From the NCBI GenBank assembly GCA_910585505.1, contig CAJUFF010000105.1:1-5440 (forward strand): a stretch of DNA of 5,440 bases. Direction: 5' to 3'. The translations under genes were made by a program, and so were the position numbers. The notes below the pieces were generated by a model that was given only the letters and a program-made list of their open reading frames with translations, did not search any database and was not told where the DNA came from. Shown piece by piece: positions 1-5,266 of this stretch; within the stretch, counting starts at the first letter, position 1; each line of letters starts with the position of its first letter. The stretch comes from an uncultured Ruminiclostridium sp. GTDB taxonomy: Bacteria; Bacillota; Clostridia; Oscillospirales; Ruminococcaceae.

Positions 1-55
1 AAATTTTTTTAACTTTTTTCCATTTTCCTATTGACTTTTTTATAGTTGGCTCCTT

Positions 56-111
56 ATATCAATCCCTTTTTAAACTGATATAATACCCATATTTTAAAAA
101 GGGATTGGTAT
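56..111. repeat. Long AT-rich inverted repeat (15 bp perfect, 19 bp with one wobble)
   Basis: Arm 60-74 (CAATCCCTTTTTAAA) is exactly complementary to 93-107. Three further base pairs lie outside one T/G position (59/108). The 18-nt loop contains TGATATAAT, an extended -10-like sequence on the plus strand. Neither strand has a T-run beyond the stem, so it is not a terminator. It could be a protein-binding palindrome, a remnant of a small mobile element, or part of the regulatory region of a gene outside the window. Confidence 0.6.
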
Positions 112-112
112 T

Positions 113-145
113 AAAAATATAACCGTTTCCGATTTGGAAACAGTT
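113..145 (-). terminator. Weaker second terminator-like hairpin
   Basis: The arms 136-145 and 121-130 make a 10-bp stem around the 5-nt loop 131-135. One U-G pair occurs on the minus strand, and the stem is followed by ATATTTTTAAT. It may back up the first terminator about 25 nt upstream. The T-run is offset by a few bases, so efficiency is uncertain. Confidence 0.45.
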
Positions 146-159
146 AACGTTTATTATTG

Positions 160-197
160 AAATAAAAAATCTCCCCGAATATCGATTCGGAGAGATT
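160..197 (-). terminator. Intrinsic terminator of the Rpn gene
   Basis: The arms 185-197 and 168-180 form a 13-bp stem with a 4-nt loop (181-184). On the minus strand the only non-Watson-Crick pair is U-G, and the stem is followed by TTTTTTATTT. It lies 26 nt after the stop codon. On the plus strand the same position would be an A-C mismatch, so the element is built for minus-strand RNA. Confidence 0.85.
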
Positions 198-223
198 CAT
201 GAAATTTAGAAAAAAATGGAAAA

Positions 224-409
224 TTATTGTACCTGTCCCGCGTATTTGTCGTAGGTACTGCGGTCAATGTCCGCGTATTTCAGGGCTTTATCGATACTAA
301 AACCGTCTTTGAGCATATTTTTTACGACTTCAACAGATTTTTCGATTCTGCCTTTCTCCTCTCTTTCCTTAGCGTATTCTTTAGCATACTCTTCAACCGC
401 CTTACACAT
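224..409 (-). CDS. Possible internal product: 61-residue C-terminal domain of the Rpn protein
   Basis: Codon 211 of the nuclease gene is an ATG (MCKAVEEYAKEY...) preceded by AAGGAGGTG with an 8-nt gap. That ribosome site is stronger than the one serving the full-length TTG start. Translation from here would give only the charged helix and the C-terminal helical tail, without any catalytic residue. For characterised Rpn proteins it is known that a short C-terminal protein made from an internal start can bind and restrain the nuclease. Whether that happens here is inference. The GG-x-x-x-x-M-C sequence that creates the site resembles, as I recall it, a common motif at this position in clostridial relatives, so the SD could also be a by-product of protein conservation. 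Confidence 0.4.
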   Translation of the reverse strand: MCKAVEEYAKEYAKEREEKGRIEKSVEVVKNMLKDGFSIDKALKYADIDRSTYDKYAGQVQ

Positions 410-1039
410 ATTTCCCACACCTCCTTGAATTTTGTGATAGTTTACCTGTTTTGACAGTGCTCCGAAACTGTTGTTTTCCGGATCACTGGATTTAAGATAC
501 CGAAGCAGATCAGACAAAAACGTTCCGTCAGCCACCGCTGTGTTGAAATAATGGATATGAACACCGCTGTCGTATTTTCTGTCTGTTCCTTCAATATATT
601 GTGCGATTTCGTAATGTACTTTACTCATTTGAAAAGGGTCAAAATCCGATATAAAAATCATATACAGCTCCGGCAGATCCGAGTAATCCTTACCCTTTTC
701 CAGATAAGACCAGTCTATTGCCGTGCGGTAATATCTTATCCGTCTTTCGTGATTCTTTTTGTCCCCGATTTGCACTTCTACATCGTAAATATTGTGTTCC
801 TCGTCCTCAATAAGTGCGTCAAGCACTATCGAATGATTCTCGATATTTCGTATGGAATACTGGGTTTTATTCTCAATTATCCTGACCGATTTCCCTAAAA
901 GATGCGTAAGCAGATACTCCGCCGCGTCATTGTGCTCCATAACCACCGAGAAAAAAGTGTCGTCCATAAGATTGAACTGCGATACCAACGCCTTTTGCTG
1001 TTCAAAGGAACCTACAAGATCTTCATGTCTGATAACCAA
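224..1039 (-). CDS. Rpn-family PD-(D/E)XK nuclease / putative transposase
   Basis: This is a 271-residue cytoplasmic protein of the Rpn (recombination-promoting nuclease) / PD-(D/E)XK 'family transposase' group, which are DNA endonucleases linked to recombination and, in some cases, phage defence. The N-terminal part has the family's opening (FNLMDDTFFSVV, residues 22-33, then a Leu-rich helix to about 49). The nuclease core follows, with D74 in LDALI and the E88-x-Q90 motif in YDVEVQI, then an Arg/Tyr-rich helix (99-113, RRIRYYRTAIDW). Residues 122-170 form the expected beta/alpha core. The C-terminal 60 residues are a charged helix with EYAK repeats, followed by a small helical tail. The start is TTG: an in-frame TGA lies three codons upstream, and AGAGGTGA sits 6 nt before the TTG. 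No in-frame ATG occurs until codon 25. Length fits the family. The core looks intact. Family call is firm; in vivo role is inferred. Confidence 0.9.
   Translation of the reverse strand: MVIRHEDLVGSFEQQKALVSQFNLMDDTFFSVVMEHNDAAEYLLTHLLGKSVRIIENKTQYSIRNIENHSIVLDALIEDEEHNIYDVEVQIGDKKNHERRIRYYRTAIDWSYLEKGKDYSDLPELYMIFISDFDPFQMSKVHYEIAQYIEGTDRKYDSGVHIHYFNTAVADGTFLSDLLRYLKSSDPENNSFGALSKQVNYHKIQGGVGNMCKAVEEYAKEYAKEREEKGRIEKSVEVVKNMLKDGFSIDKALKYADIDRSTYDKYAGQVQ
418..426 (-). promoter_or_regulatory. Intragenic consensus Shine-Dalgarno (AAGGAGGTG)
   Basis: Read on the minus strand, this is a 9-of-9 complement to the anti-SD end of 16S rRNA. It lies within codons 205-208 (Gln-Gly-Gly-Val) of the nuclease gene and is followed after 8 nt (TGGGAAAT) by an in-frame ATG. 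Such a match inside a coding region is unusual, because internal strong SDs are generally avoided. Confidence 0.55.
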
Positions 1040-1045
1040 AGCCGC

Positions 1046-1053
1046 TCACCTCT
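1046..1053 (-). promoter_or_regulatory. Ribosome binding site deciding the TTG start of the Rpn gene
   Basis: AGAGGTGA on the minus strand, 6 nt before the TTG at 1039-1037. It supports TTG initiation, because no alternative ATG, GTG or TTG in this frame exists between the upstream TGA and codon 25. Confidence 0.7.
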
Positions 1054-1060
1054 TTATTAA

Positions 1061-1089
1061 AGTGTACCATAGTTATACGATTTTGTCAA
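1061..1089 (-). promoter_or_regulatory. Sigma-A-type promoter of the Rpn gene
   Basis: The minus strand reads TTGACA (1089-1084), a 17-nt spacer, then TACACT (1066-1061) with a TGG just before it, giving an extended -10 element. The predicted transcription start is around 1054. That leaves a leader of only about 15 nt, with the ribosome site almost at the RNA 5' end. The promoter lies entirely in the 69-nt gap after the tail-like gene, so the nuclease gene can be expressed independently of it. Confidence 0.8.
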
Positions 1090-1108
1090 GCCGCCAATAT
1101 CGTTTTTT

Positions 1109-4100
1109 TTATCTTTGTTCCGCGGTTAAATGGTTGTCCTCGGCGGTTCTGAGGTATTTATTGTTTTCGTCCGCAAGCATTACTAAGGTGTTATATTCGT
1201 TTCTTGTCTGTGTAAAATTGACCGTTATAATATAGGGCATACCGTTTGTGTCGTATTCAATTTTGTAATCGTGATTTGTCAGCGTCCCTGTCCATACGTT
1301 GCCCTTCGGGTCTTTTATCATTACAGTGCGCTTTTCCGTAATACATTTTTTCCACAGTTCAAACATATACTGATCGTTAAACTCCAAATCCGAGCCATTT
1401 TCTTTGTCACAGTTAAGATAGCCGAATAAGAATTTTATGGAGAAGTTGTCATAATCGGTGGGTTCAATTGTTACGGAAGGCATTTTCGCGTAAAGGGGAT
1501 TGATATTTTTGGTGATATTATGCGTTACGTTATCTATCTCCACATTTCCTTCAATCCGCCATGTATGACTGCGGTAAAAGGCTTTTGATTCTCTTTCCAA
1601 AGCCAAAGTGTGCATATGCCTTTTAACGGTTTTATAGGGATTGTTTCTCGAAGTAACGTATCTTCCCATAGGCTCGGTAAGGGGAATGTCGTATTTTTGA
1701 AGGTCATACTCATGTTTCACAAGCACGTCGGCGTCATCCAAAAAATACATATAAAAATCTTCAAAATGAGGTGTAATATCCACATAAGCCGAACATTCAA
1801 TCATTTCCTCCGGCCGATGTCTTATATCGTTTCCGTAAGCGTCCTTGCCAAGATACGTGCTTTCGTAATTGCATCCGGTTACAATATATCTGTATTCCTT
1901 GTCGGAAGCTGCAGTCCAGTCTACCAGAAATTGTTTTTCTTTATTATTGTTATTTTCAAATCCCTCAAAATCAATTTCTATAATAACGCAGCCTTGCATA
2001 CCAAGGCCGGGCTTTCCGTATTTTACATTACCGTCGGAATCAACCGCGTAATATCCCGCTCCGCCGCCTCCGCAGCCGTAGTTTGCGGCGTTTTCACCGT
2101 CGTTTCCGGGCTGTCCGCCGTCTCCGGCTCCTGTTCCTCCCTTTCCGGGATCGGGACAGGGAACGTCGGATGGTATTATTTCAAAAATAATACATCCGGG
2201 CATACCTTTACCGGGGTCGGAGCGATCGACTTGACCCGCGGTGGTATGGCTGTATTGTTTGAGAGCGCCTCCGCCTCCGCCGCAACCGTAATTGACGGCA
2301 TTATATCCGTTTTTAGGCGGCTTTGTGTCTGCCGTCCCCCCGTTTCCGGCGCCGATACCGCCTTTGCCCGCGCCCATAATGCGATACATATTGTCCGCGC
2401 CACCGCCGCCTCCTGATGATCCCACATAGCCATAAGAGGTATTAATTCCGTTCTTGCCGTCTTCTCCATTTATGTACTTAGTGGTGTTATCGGGATTTTT
2501 AGCCGCCGCCGCGCTTTTGGAAGCGGGGGTTTTGACGCCTCCGCTATCATTGCACCTATATGTCTTGTCTCCGATTACTATATATGTACCGTCATTGTCG
2601 TTGGAATCCGCAATAGCCGCAGTGCAATGAACGTTGGTTTCGAGGTACAATTCTTTTTCAAGAACATATCCGCCCGCTCCTCCCGCTTTACATTCGGAAG
2701 CGTTTATATCATAAGGGGGATTGGGAGCGGAATACCATTTTGCGCCGTCCGAACCTCCGCCTACAAGATACATTTTAATATGTGCCCCTTCGGGAATATT
2801 AAGGTCAAATTCCCCAATACCGCCTTTTAAACAGTTCCGATCTATCAACAGCCAGTTTCCTTTATTATATTTCGGGGTAATTCCGGAAATGGAAAGAGAA
2901 TTGACGCTTCCGCTGCTGCGATTTCCTCCACAGGCCGCTCCGCCTCCTCCGCCGGAACCGATATAGCCGTAAGGAGTAAGAAAACCGTTTGCACCGTCTT
3001 GTGCTTCGCCGTATATTACCGAAGCACCTGGGGTCTGGGTCAATGTGCCGTTGTTAACCGCTCCTCTTTTGCTGCTGCCCGTGTCGCTGCATCTGTAAGT
3101 GGTTCCGTCGATTTTAAGCGAAGTCCCATCGGGATCATTTCGTGAGGCAATTTTTGCGCTGCACTTCAAAACGCCGTTGGCGGATGTTGCGGTTTTTTTA
3201 ATAAAATATCCGCCCGCACCTCCGCTTTTACCCCTCGCAAAGCTTTTGTTAAGCGAATTTGGGGAAGAAATCCAACTTCCTCCGTCCTCGCCGCCTCCAA
3301 CCAAATACATATTTATTTTGGCTCCCGGCAGGGTGTTTATGGTGAAATCACAGTCTTTGTCAAATAAATACCAGTTTCCGCCGTAATGCGCGGGTTGTGC
3401 GCCGATTATTTTGGAGGAGGAATTGTCCTGTTTCCCTAAATATTTAATCTTGCCCGTTTTTTTCTCGACTCTGAAAAATTCAAAATCTGTTATTTTTTGC
3501 AGGGAACTGTTGTCGCGGTAAAAAAAGTATTTCCATGCAAGCTCTATTCCTCCGAAAGCGTTTTGCTGAGCTCCGAACCAAAGCCGCTTGTTGTTTTCTT
3601 CGGGGGAGTAGGGAAGTGTGTAGGACTTTTCGCCTCTGACGGTGATTCCGTCCTGAGTCACAACCGTTATTTTCCCCGTATAAGTGTGACCGAAAGGGAC
3701 AAAAACTTCACAGTCCATTTCCTGTGAATACACTTTTTCCGTATGATAAACAAGATTCCCACCTTCGTCATAAATATCCCAGTAGTGATATTTGACAGAA
3801 GAGTGGGAATCGCCTTTTAGAGTGGCCTTGAATAATATTCCGTTCGCAGTGTTCTCAATACAGTTTGTTGTCATATCATAGTCTTTTTTATCAAGCCGTC
3901 TGCGTTCGTGGAACTCCGCTTTTACTTCAACTTTGGGCATATGGTGAACCCGAAAATAGCAGTAAGGCGTCCAAAAGCGGGAAGTATAAATCGCATAATG
4001 AGTCCCGGCGGGATATTCTCTTAGGATATTTCCGTTTTGACAGGTTATTATACCGGTGTTCTTATCATAAGACTGTATCAAAAAATACTTGTCCTCAACC

Positions 4101-4897
4101 TTTAAATAGCAGCCGGGAGCCGCTTCGTTTTCATTTTCGTTTACGTTTATTCCGGATATTTTGGTATCTATATAAATATTGTTTTTTCCCGCGTTGGCGG
4201 AATCAAACCTTTCCCCGTAACACTTCTTTTTATGAATATAAACTTTGCTGCCGACGGATGGGCGAATTACCGCTTTGGAATTTGTGGCGGTGCTTGTGTA
4301 AGTGTCAAGCCGGATAACGGAAACCTCCGTACCGTCTTTTTTTATCTGCGTTTTGTCATATGTAACGGGAATGTCATAAACGGTGCTTTCATATTTGGGA
4401 TCAAGAAAATCCACATAATAGGGCGGCTTGATTTGTTTTTTATAACAAGGCGCAAGCGGCAGATAGTGCTCATAATCCATTTCCGGAATGTTTTCAACAA
4501 CGGTGTAAAATCCCGGCTCGCCCAAAAGTACCCCTTCATAAACCATATTATCCGGATACTTGCCGTTTGCTATGTCAATGTCCTGAATAAGCTCCGCTCT
4601 CCATGTGTATTCGCCGTCGCTGCTGAAAACGGACGCGTTTTTTACAAAGTCGCGGACATTGATTCGGACTCCGTTTCCCGCGCCGTTCCATATGCTGAGT
4701 TTGTTTTCCAACGCGGGAATGTCTTCGTATACGACATTTTTTCCGTCCGCTACCTCTATGCCGGAATAGTAGTCATATGCGTGAAGGTTCAGTTTGTCAA
4801 TGTGGCTCCCGCAGAAGATAAAGGAAAACCACGCTTCGTTTGAATCAAGGTCAAGACATTCGTTGTTAGGGTGGGGGTCTAAAATTGAGATGCCCAT
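1109..4897 (-). CDS. Large phage tail-like protein with nested glycine-rich adhesin units
   Basis: A 1262-residue protein with no signal peptide or membrane segment, resembling siphovirus-type tail or receptor-binding proteins of clostridial phages. Residues 1-320 are beta-rich with no domain I can name. Residues about 322-430 look like an Ig/FN3-type module. An FN3-like fold seems to begin at 450-490 (GIELAWKYFF, DFEFFRVEKKTGKIKYLGK) and resume at 988-1010 (EKQFLVDWTAASDKEYRYIVTG). Between them are two glycine-rich units (505-976) whose ends carry the typical G-x-G-x-x-G-C-(I/V)-I-(F/I)-E-I strand. Residues 1085-1235 form a beta-rich C-terminal domain of the kind seen in tail-tip or baseplate proteins. 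The chosen start is ATG with AGGAGG 5 nt upstream. A TTG-initiated extension to 4930 would begin at the T-run of a terminator hairpin and lacks a ribosome site. The likely role is host-surface binding; no other tail gene is visible next to it. Domain names are by eye. Confidence 0.75.
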   Translation of the reverse strand: MGISILDPHPNNECLDLDSNEAWFSFIFCGSHIDKLNLHAYDYYSGIEVADGKNVVYEDIPALENKLSIWNGAGNGVRINVRDFVKNASVFSSDGEYTWRAELIQDIDIANGKYPDNMVYEGVLLGEPGFYTVVENIPEMDYEHYLPLAPCYKKQIKPPYYVDFLDPKYESTVYDIPVTYDKTQIKKDGTEVSVIRLDTYTSTATNSKAVIRPSVGSKVYIHKKKCYGERFDSANAGKNNIYIDTKISGINVNENENEAAPGCYLKVEDKYFLIQSYDKNTGIITCQNGNILREYPAGTHYAIYTSRFWTPYCYFRVHHMPKVEVKAEFHERRRLDKKDYDMTTNCIENTANGILFKATLKGDSHSSVKYHYWDIYDEGGNLVYHTEKVYSQEMDCEVFVPFGHTYTGKITVVTQDGITVRGEKSYTLPYSPEENNKRLWFGAQQNAFGGIELAWKYFFYRDNSSLQKITDFEFFRVEKKTGKIKYLGKQDNSSSKIIGAQPAHYGGNWYLFDKDCDFTINTLPGAKINMYLVGGGEDGGSWISSPNSLNKSFARGKSGGAGGYFIKKTATSANGVLKCSAKIASRNDPDGTSLKIDGTTYRCSDTGSSKRGAVNNGTLTQTPGASVIYGEAQDGANGFLTPYGYIGSGGGGGAACGGNRSSGSVNSLSISGITPKYNKGNWLLIDRNCLKGGIGEFDLNIPEGAHIKMYLVGGGSDGAKWYSAPNPPYDINASECKAGGAGGYVLEKELYLETNVHCTAAIADSNDNDGTYIVIGDKTYRCNDSGGVKTPASKSAAAAKNPDNTTKYINGEDGKNGINTSYGYVGSSGGGGGADNMYRIMGAGKGGIGAGNGGTADTKPPKNGYNAVNYGCGGGGGALKQYSHTTAGQVDRSDPGKGMPGCIIFEIIPSDVPCPDPGKGGTGAGDGGQPGNDGENAANYGCGGGGAGYYAVDSDGNVKYGKPGLGMQGCVIIEIDFEGFENNNNKEKQFLVDWTAASDKEYRYIVTGCNYESTYLGKDAYGNDIRHRPEEMIECSAYVDITPHFEDFYMYFLDDADVLVKHEYDLQKYDIPLTEPMGRYVTSRNNPYKTVKRHMHTLALERESKAFYRSHTWRIEGNVEIDNVTHNITKNINPLYAKMPSVTIEPTDYDNFSIKFLFGYLNCDKENGSDLEFNDQYMFELWKKCITEKRTVMIKDPKGNVWTGTLTNHDYKIEYDTNGMPYIITVNFTQTRNEYNTLVMLADENNKYLRTAEDNHLTAEQR
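1970..2149 (-). repeat. Glycine-rich unit, C-half (B1)
   Basis: Residues about 917-976: GKGGTGAGDGG, NAANYGCGGGG, ending PGLGMQGCVIIEI. Cysteines 942 and 970 match 872 and 902 of B2. It has no adjacent N-half of its own and would complete A1 if the A2-B2 domain is an insertion. Confidence 0.75.
2177..2371 (-). repeat. Glycine-rich unit, C-half (B2)
   Basis: Residues about 843-907: GKGG-GAG-GG, then NAVNYGCGGGGG, and ending PGKGMPGCIIFEI. It matches the following B1 copy closely, including cysteines 872 and 902. Confidence 0.75.
2363..2866 (-). repeat. Glycine-rich unit, second N-half (A2)
   Basis: Residues about 678-845. This is the second copy of the A1 pattern, with cysteines 689, 758 and 782 at the matching places. 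It continues directly into a C-half (B2) through GGGGGAD...GAGKGG, so A2 plus B2 looks like one uninterrupted domain. Confidence 0.75.
2918..3385 (-). repeat. Glycine-rich unit, first N-half (A1)
   Basis: Residues about 505-660 of the tail-like protein. It aligns with A2 through GNW-L-D-x-x-C, P-x-GA-I-MYLVGGG-x-DG, GGAGGY, C-x-A-I-A, YRC-D-G, DG-NG and YGY-GS-GGGGGA. Cysteines 516, 579 and 603 match those in A2. This copy is not followed directly by its own C-half. Confidence 0.75.
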
Positions 4898-4902
4898 ATA
4901 AG

Positions 4903-4908
4903 CCTCCT
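4903..4908 (-). promoter_or_regulatory. Ribosome binding site fixing the tail-like gene start
   Basis: A perfect AGGAGG (within AAAGGAGG) lies 5 nt before the ATG at 4897-4895. It rules in this start over the in-frame TTG at 4930, which is 11 codons upstream. Confidence 0.9.
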
Positions 4909-4928
4909 TTTTACGGTATTTTATGTAC

Positions 4929-4959
4929 AAAAAAACTACCGCTTTTTAGCGATAGTTTT
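4929..4959 (-). terminator. Terminator-like hairpin in the leader of the tail-like gene (possible attenuator)
   Basis: The arms 4948-4959 and 4932-4943 form a 12-bp stem with a 4-nt AAAA loop. On the minus strand it is continuous thanks to one U-G pair, and it runs into seven Ts. It ends about 20 nt before the AGGAGG of the tail-like gene. No minus-strand gene precedes it in the window. It is therefore either the terminator of a short leader RNA (attenuation) or a block against read-through from outside the window. Confidence 0.7.
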
Positions 4960-4962
4960 CAT
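4936..4962 (-). CDS. Possible 8-codon leader peptide (MKTIAKKR)
   Basis: ATG at 4962 is preceded by AAAGGA, with AATA between AAGG and the ATG, a short but usable spacing. The frame ends with TAG at 4938-4936, inside the 3' arm of the terminator hairpin, so a translating ribosome would open the stem. An ORF this short can easily arise by chance; the fit to the hairpin is the only reason to list it. Confidence 0.2.
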   Translation of the reverse strand: MKTIAKKR

Positions 4963-5124
4963 TATTCCTTTCAATATTGTTATTACTTTATTATATTCAA
5001 TAATTTCTCAATAAAATATATTTTAAATCACATTTTTAATTTCAAGTTTATTTAAAACATATGTATATTATTTTTACTTAAAATAATATACAATTTTTCT
5101 ATTTTTTTTGTTTAAAATATAGAT

Positions 5125-5159
5125 TTGTAAAAAAATTATTGATTCTATTGTAAAAAAAT
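5125..5159 (+). repeat. 12-bp direct repeat overlapping the promoter
   Basis: TTGTAAAAAAAT occurs at 5125-5136 and again at 5148-5159, with a 23-bp period (about two helical turns). One copy lies upstream of the -35 and the other lies in the spacer just before the -10. The position suits a repressor or activator pair. The A-run makes chance recurrence more likely than its length suggests. Confidence 0.45.
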
Positions 5160-5167
5160 GGTATAAT
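5139..5167 (+). promoter_or_regulatory. Sigma-A-type promoter for the rightward gene
   Basis: TTGATT (5139-5144), a 17-nt spacer, then a perfect TATAAT (5162-5167). The predicted RNA start is near 5174. It points at the partial open frame from 5267 and implies a leader of roughly 90 nt. Confidence 0.65.
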
Positions 5168-5177
5168 TTATGTGGAA

Positions 5178-5195
5178 AAACAGTTATGACTGTTT
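5178..5195 (+). promoter_or_regulatory. Perfect 7-bp hairpin / palindrome at the predicted RNA 5' end
   Basis: AAACAGT, the loop TATG, then ACTGTTT. It begins a few bases after the predicted transcription start. It could be an operator or a 5'-stabilising stem. The stem is AT-rich and has no immediate T-run, so it is not a convincing terminator. Confidence 0.45.
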
Positions 5196-5266
5196 AGAAG
5201 CGCAAAAGTATTGTTTTTTTATTTAAGTAAAAATTTAAGGATTAACCGCTAAATAATGTATCAATA

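Larger units (their letters stand above)
4963..5266. other. AT-rich intergenic region between divergent genes
   Basis: No coding frame with a start and ribosome site is visible on either strand. Its base composition is strikingly poorer in G and C than the tail-like gene. A minus-strand TATAAT occurs at 4995-4990, which could serve the tail-like gene, but no acceptable -35 lies 16-18 nt upstream. The right half carries the plus-strand promoter, direct repeat and hairpin listed separately. The remainder (about 5000-5120) is low-complexity A/T with no recognised element. Confidence 0.6.

Noticed and set aside
1..55. A minus-strand AAGGAG (54-49) followed by an open stretch to the window edge
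   Set aside because: The open frame has no ATG, GTG or TTG after the ribosome-like site. The only nearby ATG frame ends after four codons.
31..59. A plus-strand TTGACT, 17-nt spacer, TTATAT promoter-like pair
   Set aside because: The -10 is poor, the region is AT-rich enough for chance matches, and transcription would run into opposing terminators and antisense to the nuclease gene.
361..400. A 12-bp tandem repeat encoding EYAK-EYAK in the Rpn gene
   Set aside because: Only two imperfect copies exist, and charged repeat segments at this place are ordinary for the family. Not worth a separate feature.
1610..2416. A 268-codon plus-strand open frame opposite the tail-like gene
   Set aside because: It lies wholly antisense to the better-supported gene. 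It is open because the glycine-rich region is GC-rich and biased, which removes stop codons on the other strand. Its product is low-complexity with no ribosome site or recognisable fold.
2176..2469. A 97-codon minus-strand open frame in a second frame inside the glycine-rich region
   Set aside because: It overlaps the long gene on the same strand and exists because of repetitive glycine/alanine codons. No initiation signal is visible.
2041..3300. A CRISPR-like or tandem DNA repeat array suggested by recurring CCGCCTCCGCC tracts
   Set aside because: The tracts are glycine codons of the minus-strand protein. Spacing is irregular and no constant repeat unit is present.
4232..4843. A 203-codon plus-strand open frame
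   Set aside because: It is antisense to the N-terminal part of the tail-like gene, has no ribosome site at its start, and has no recognisable protein features.
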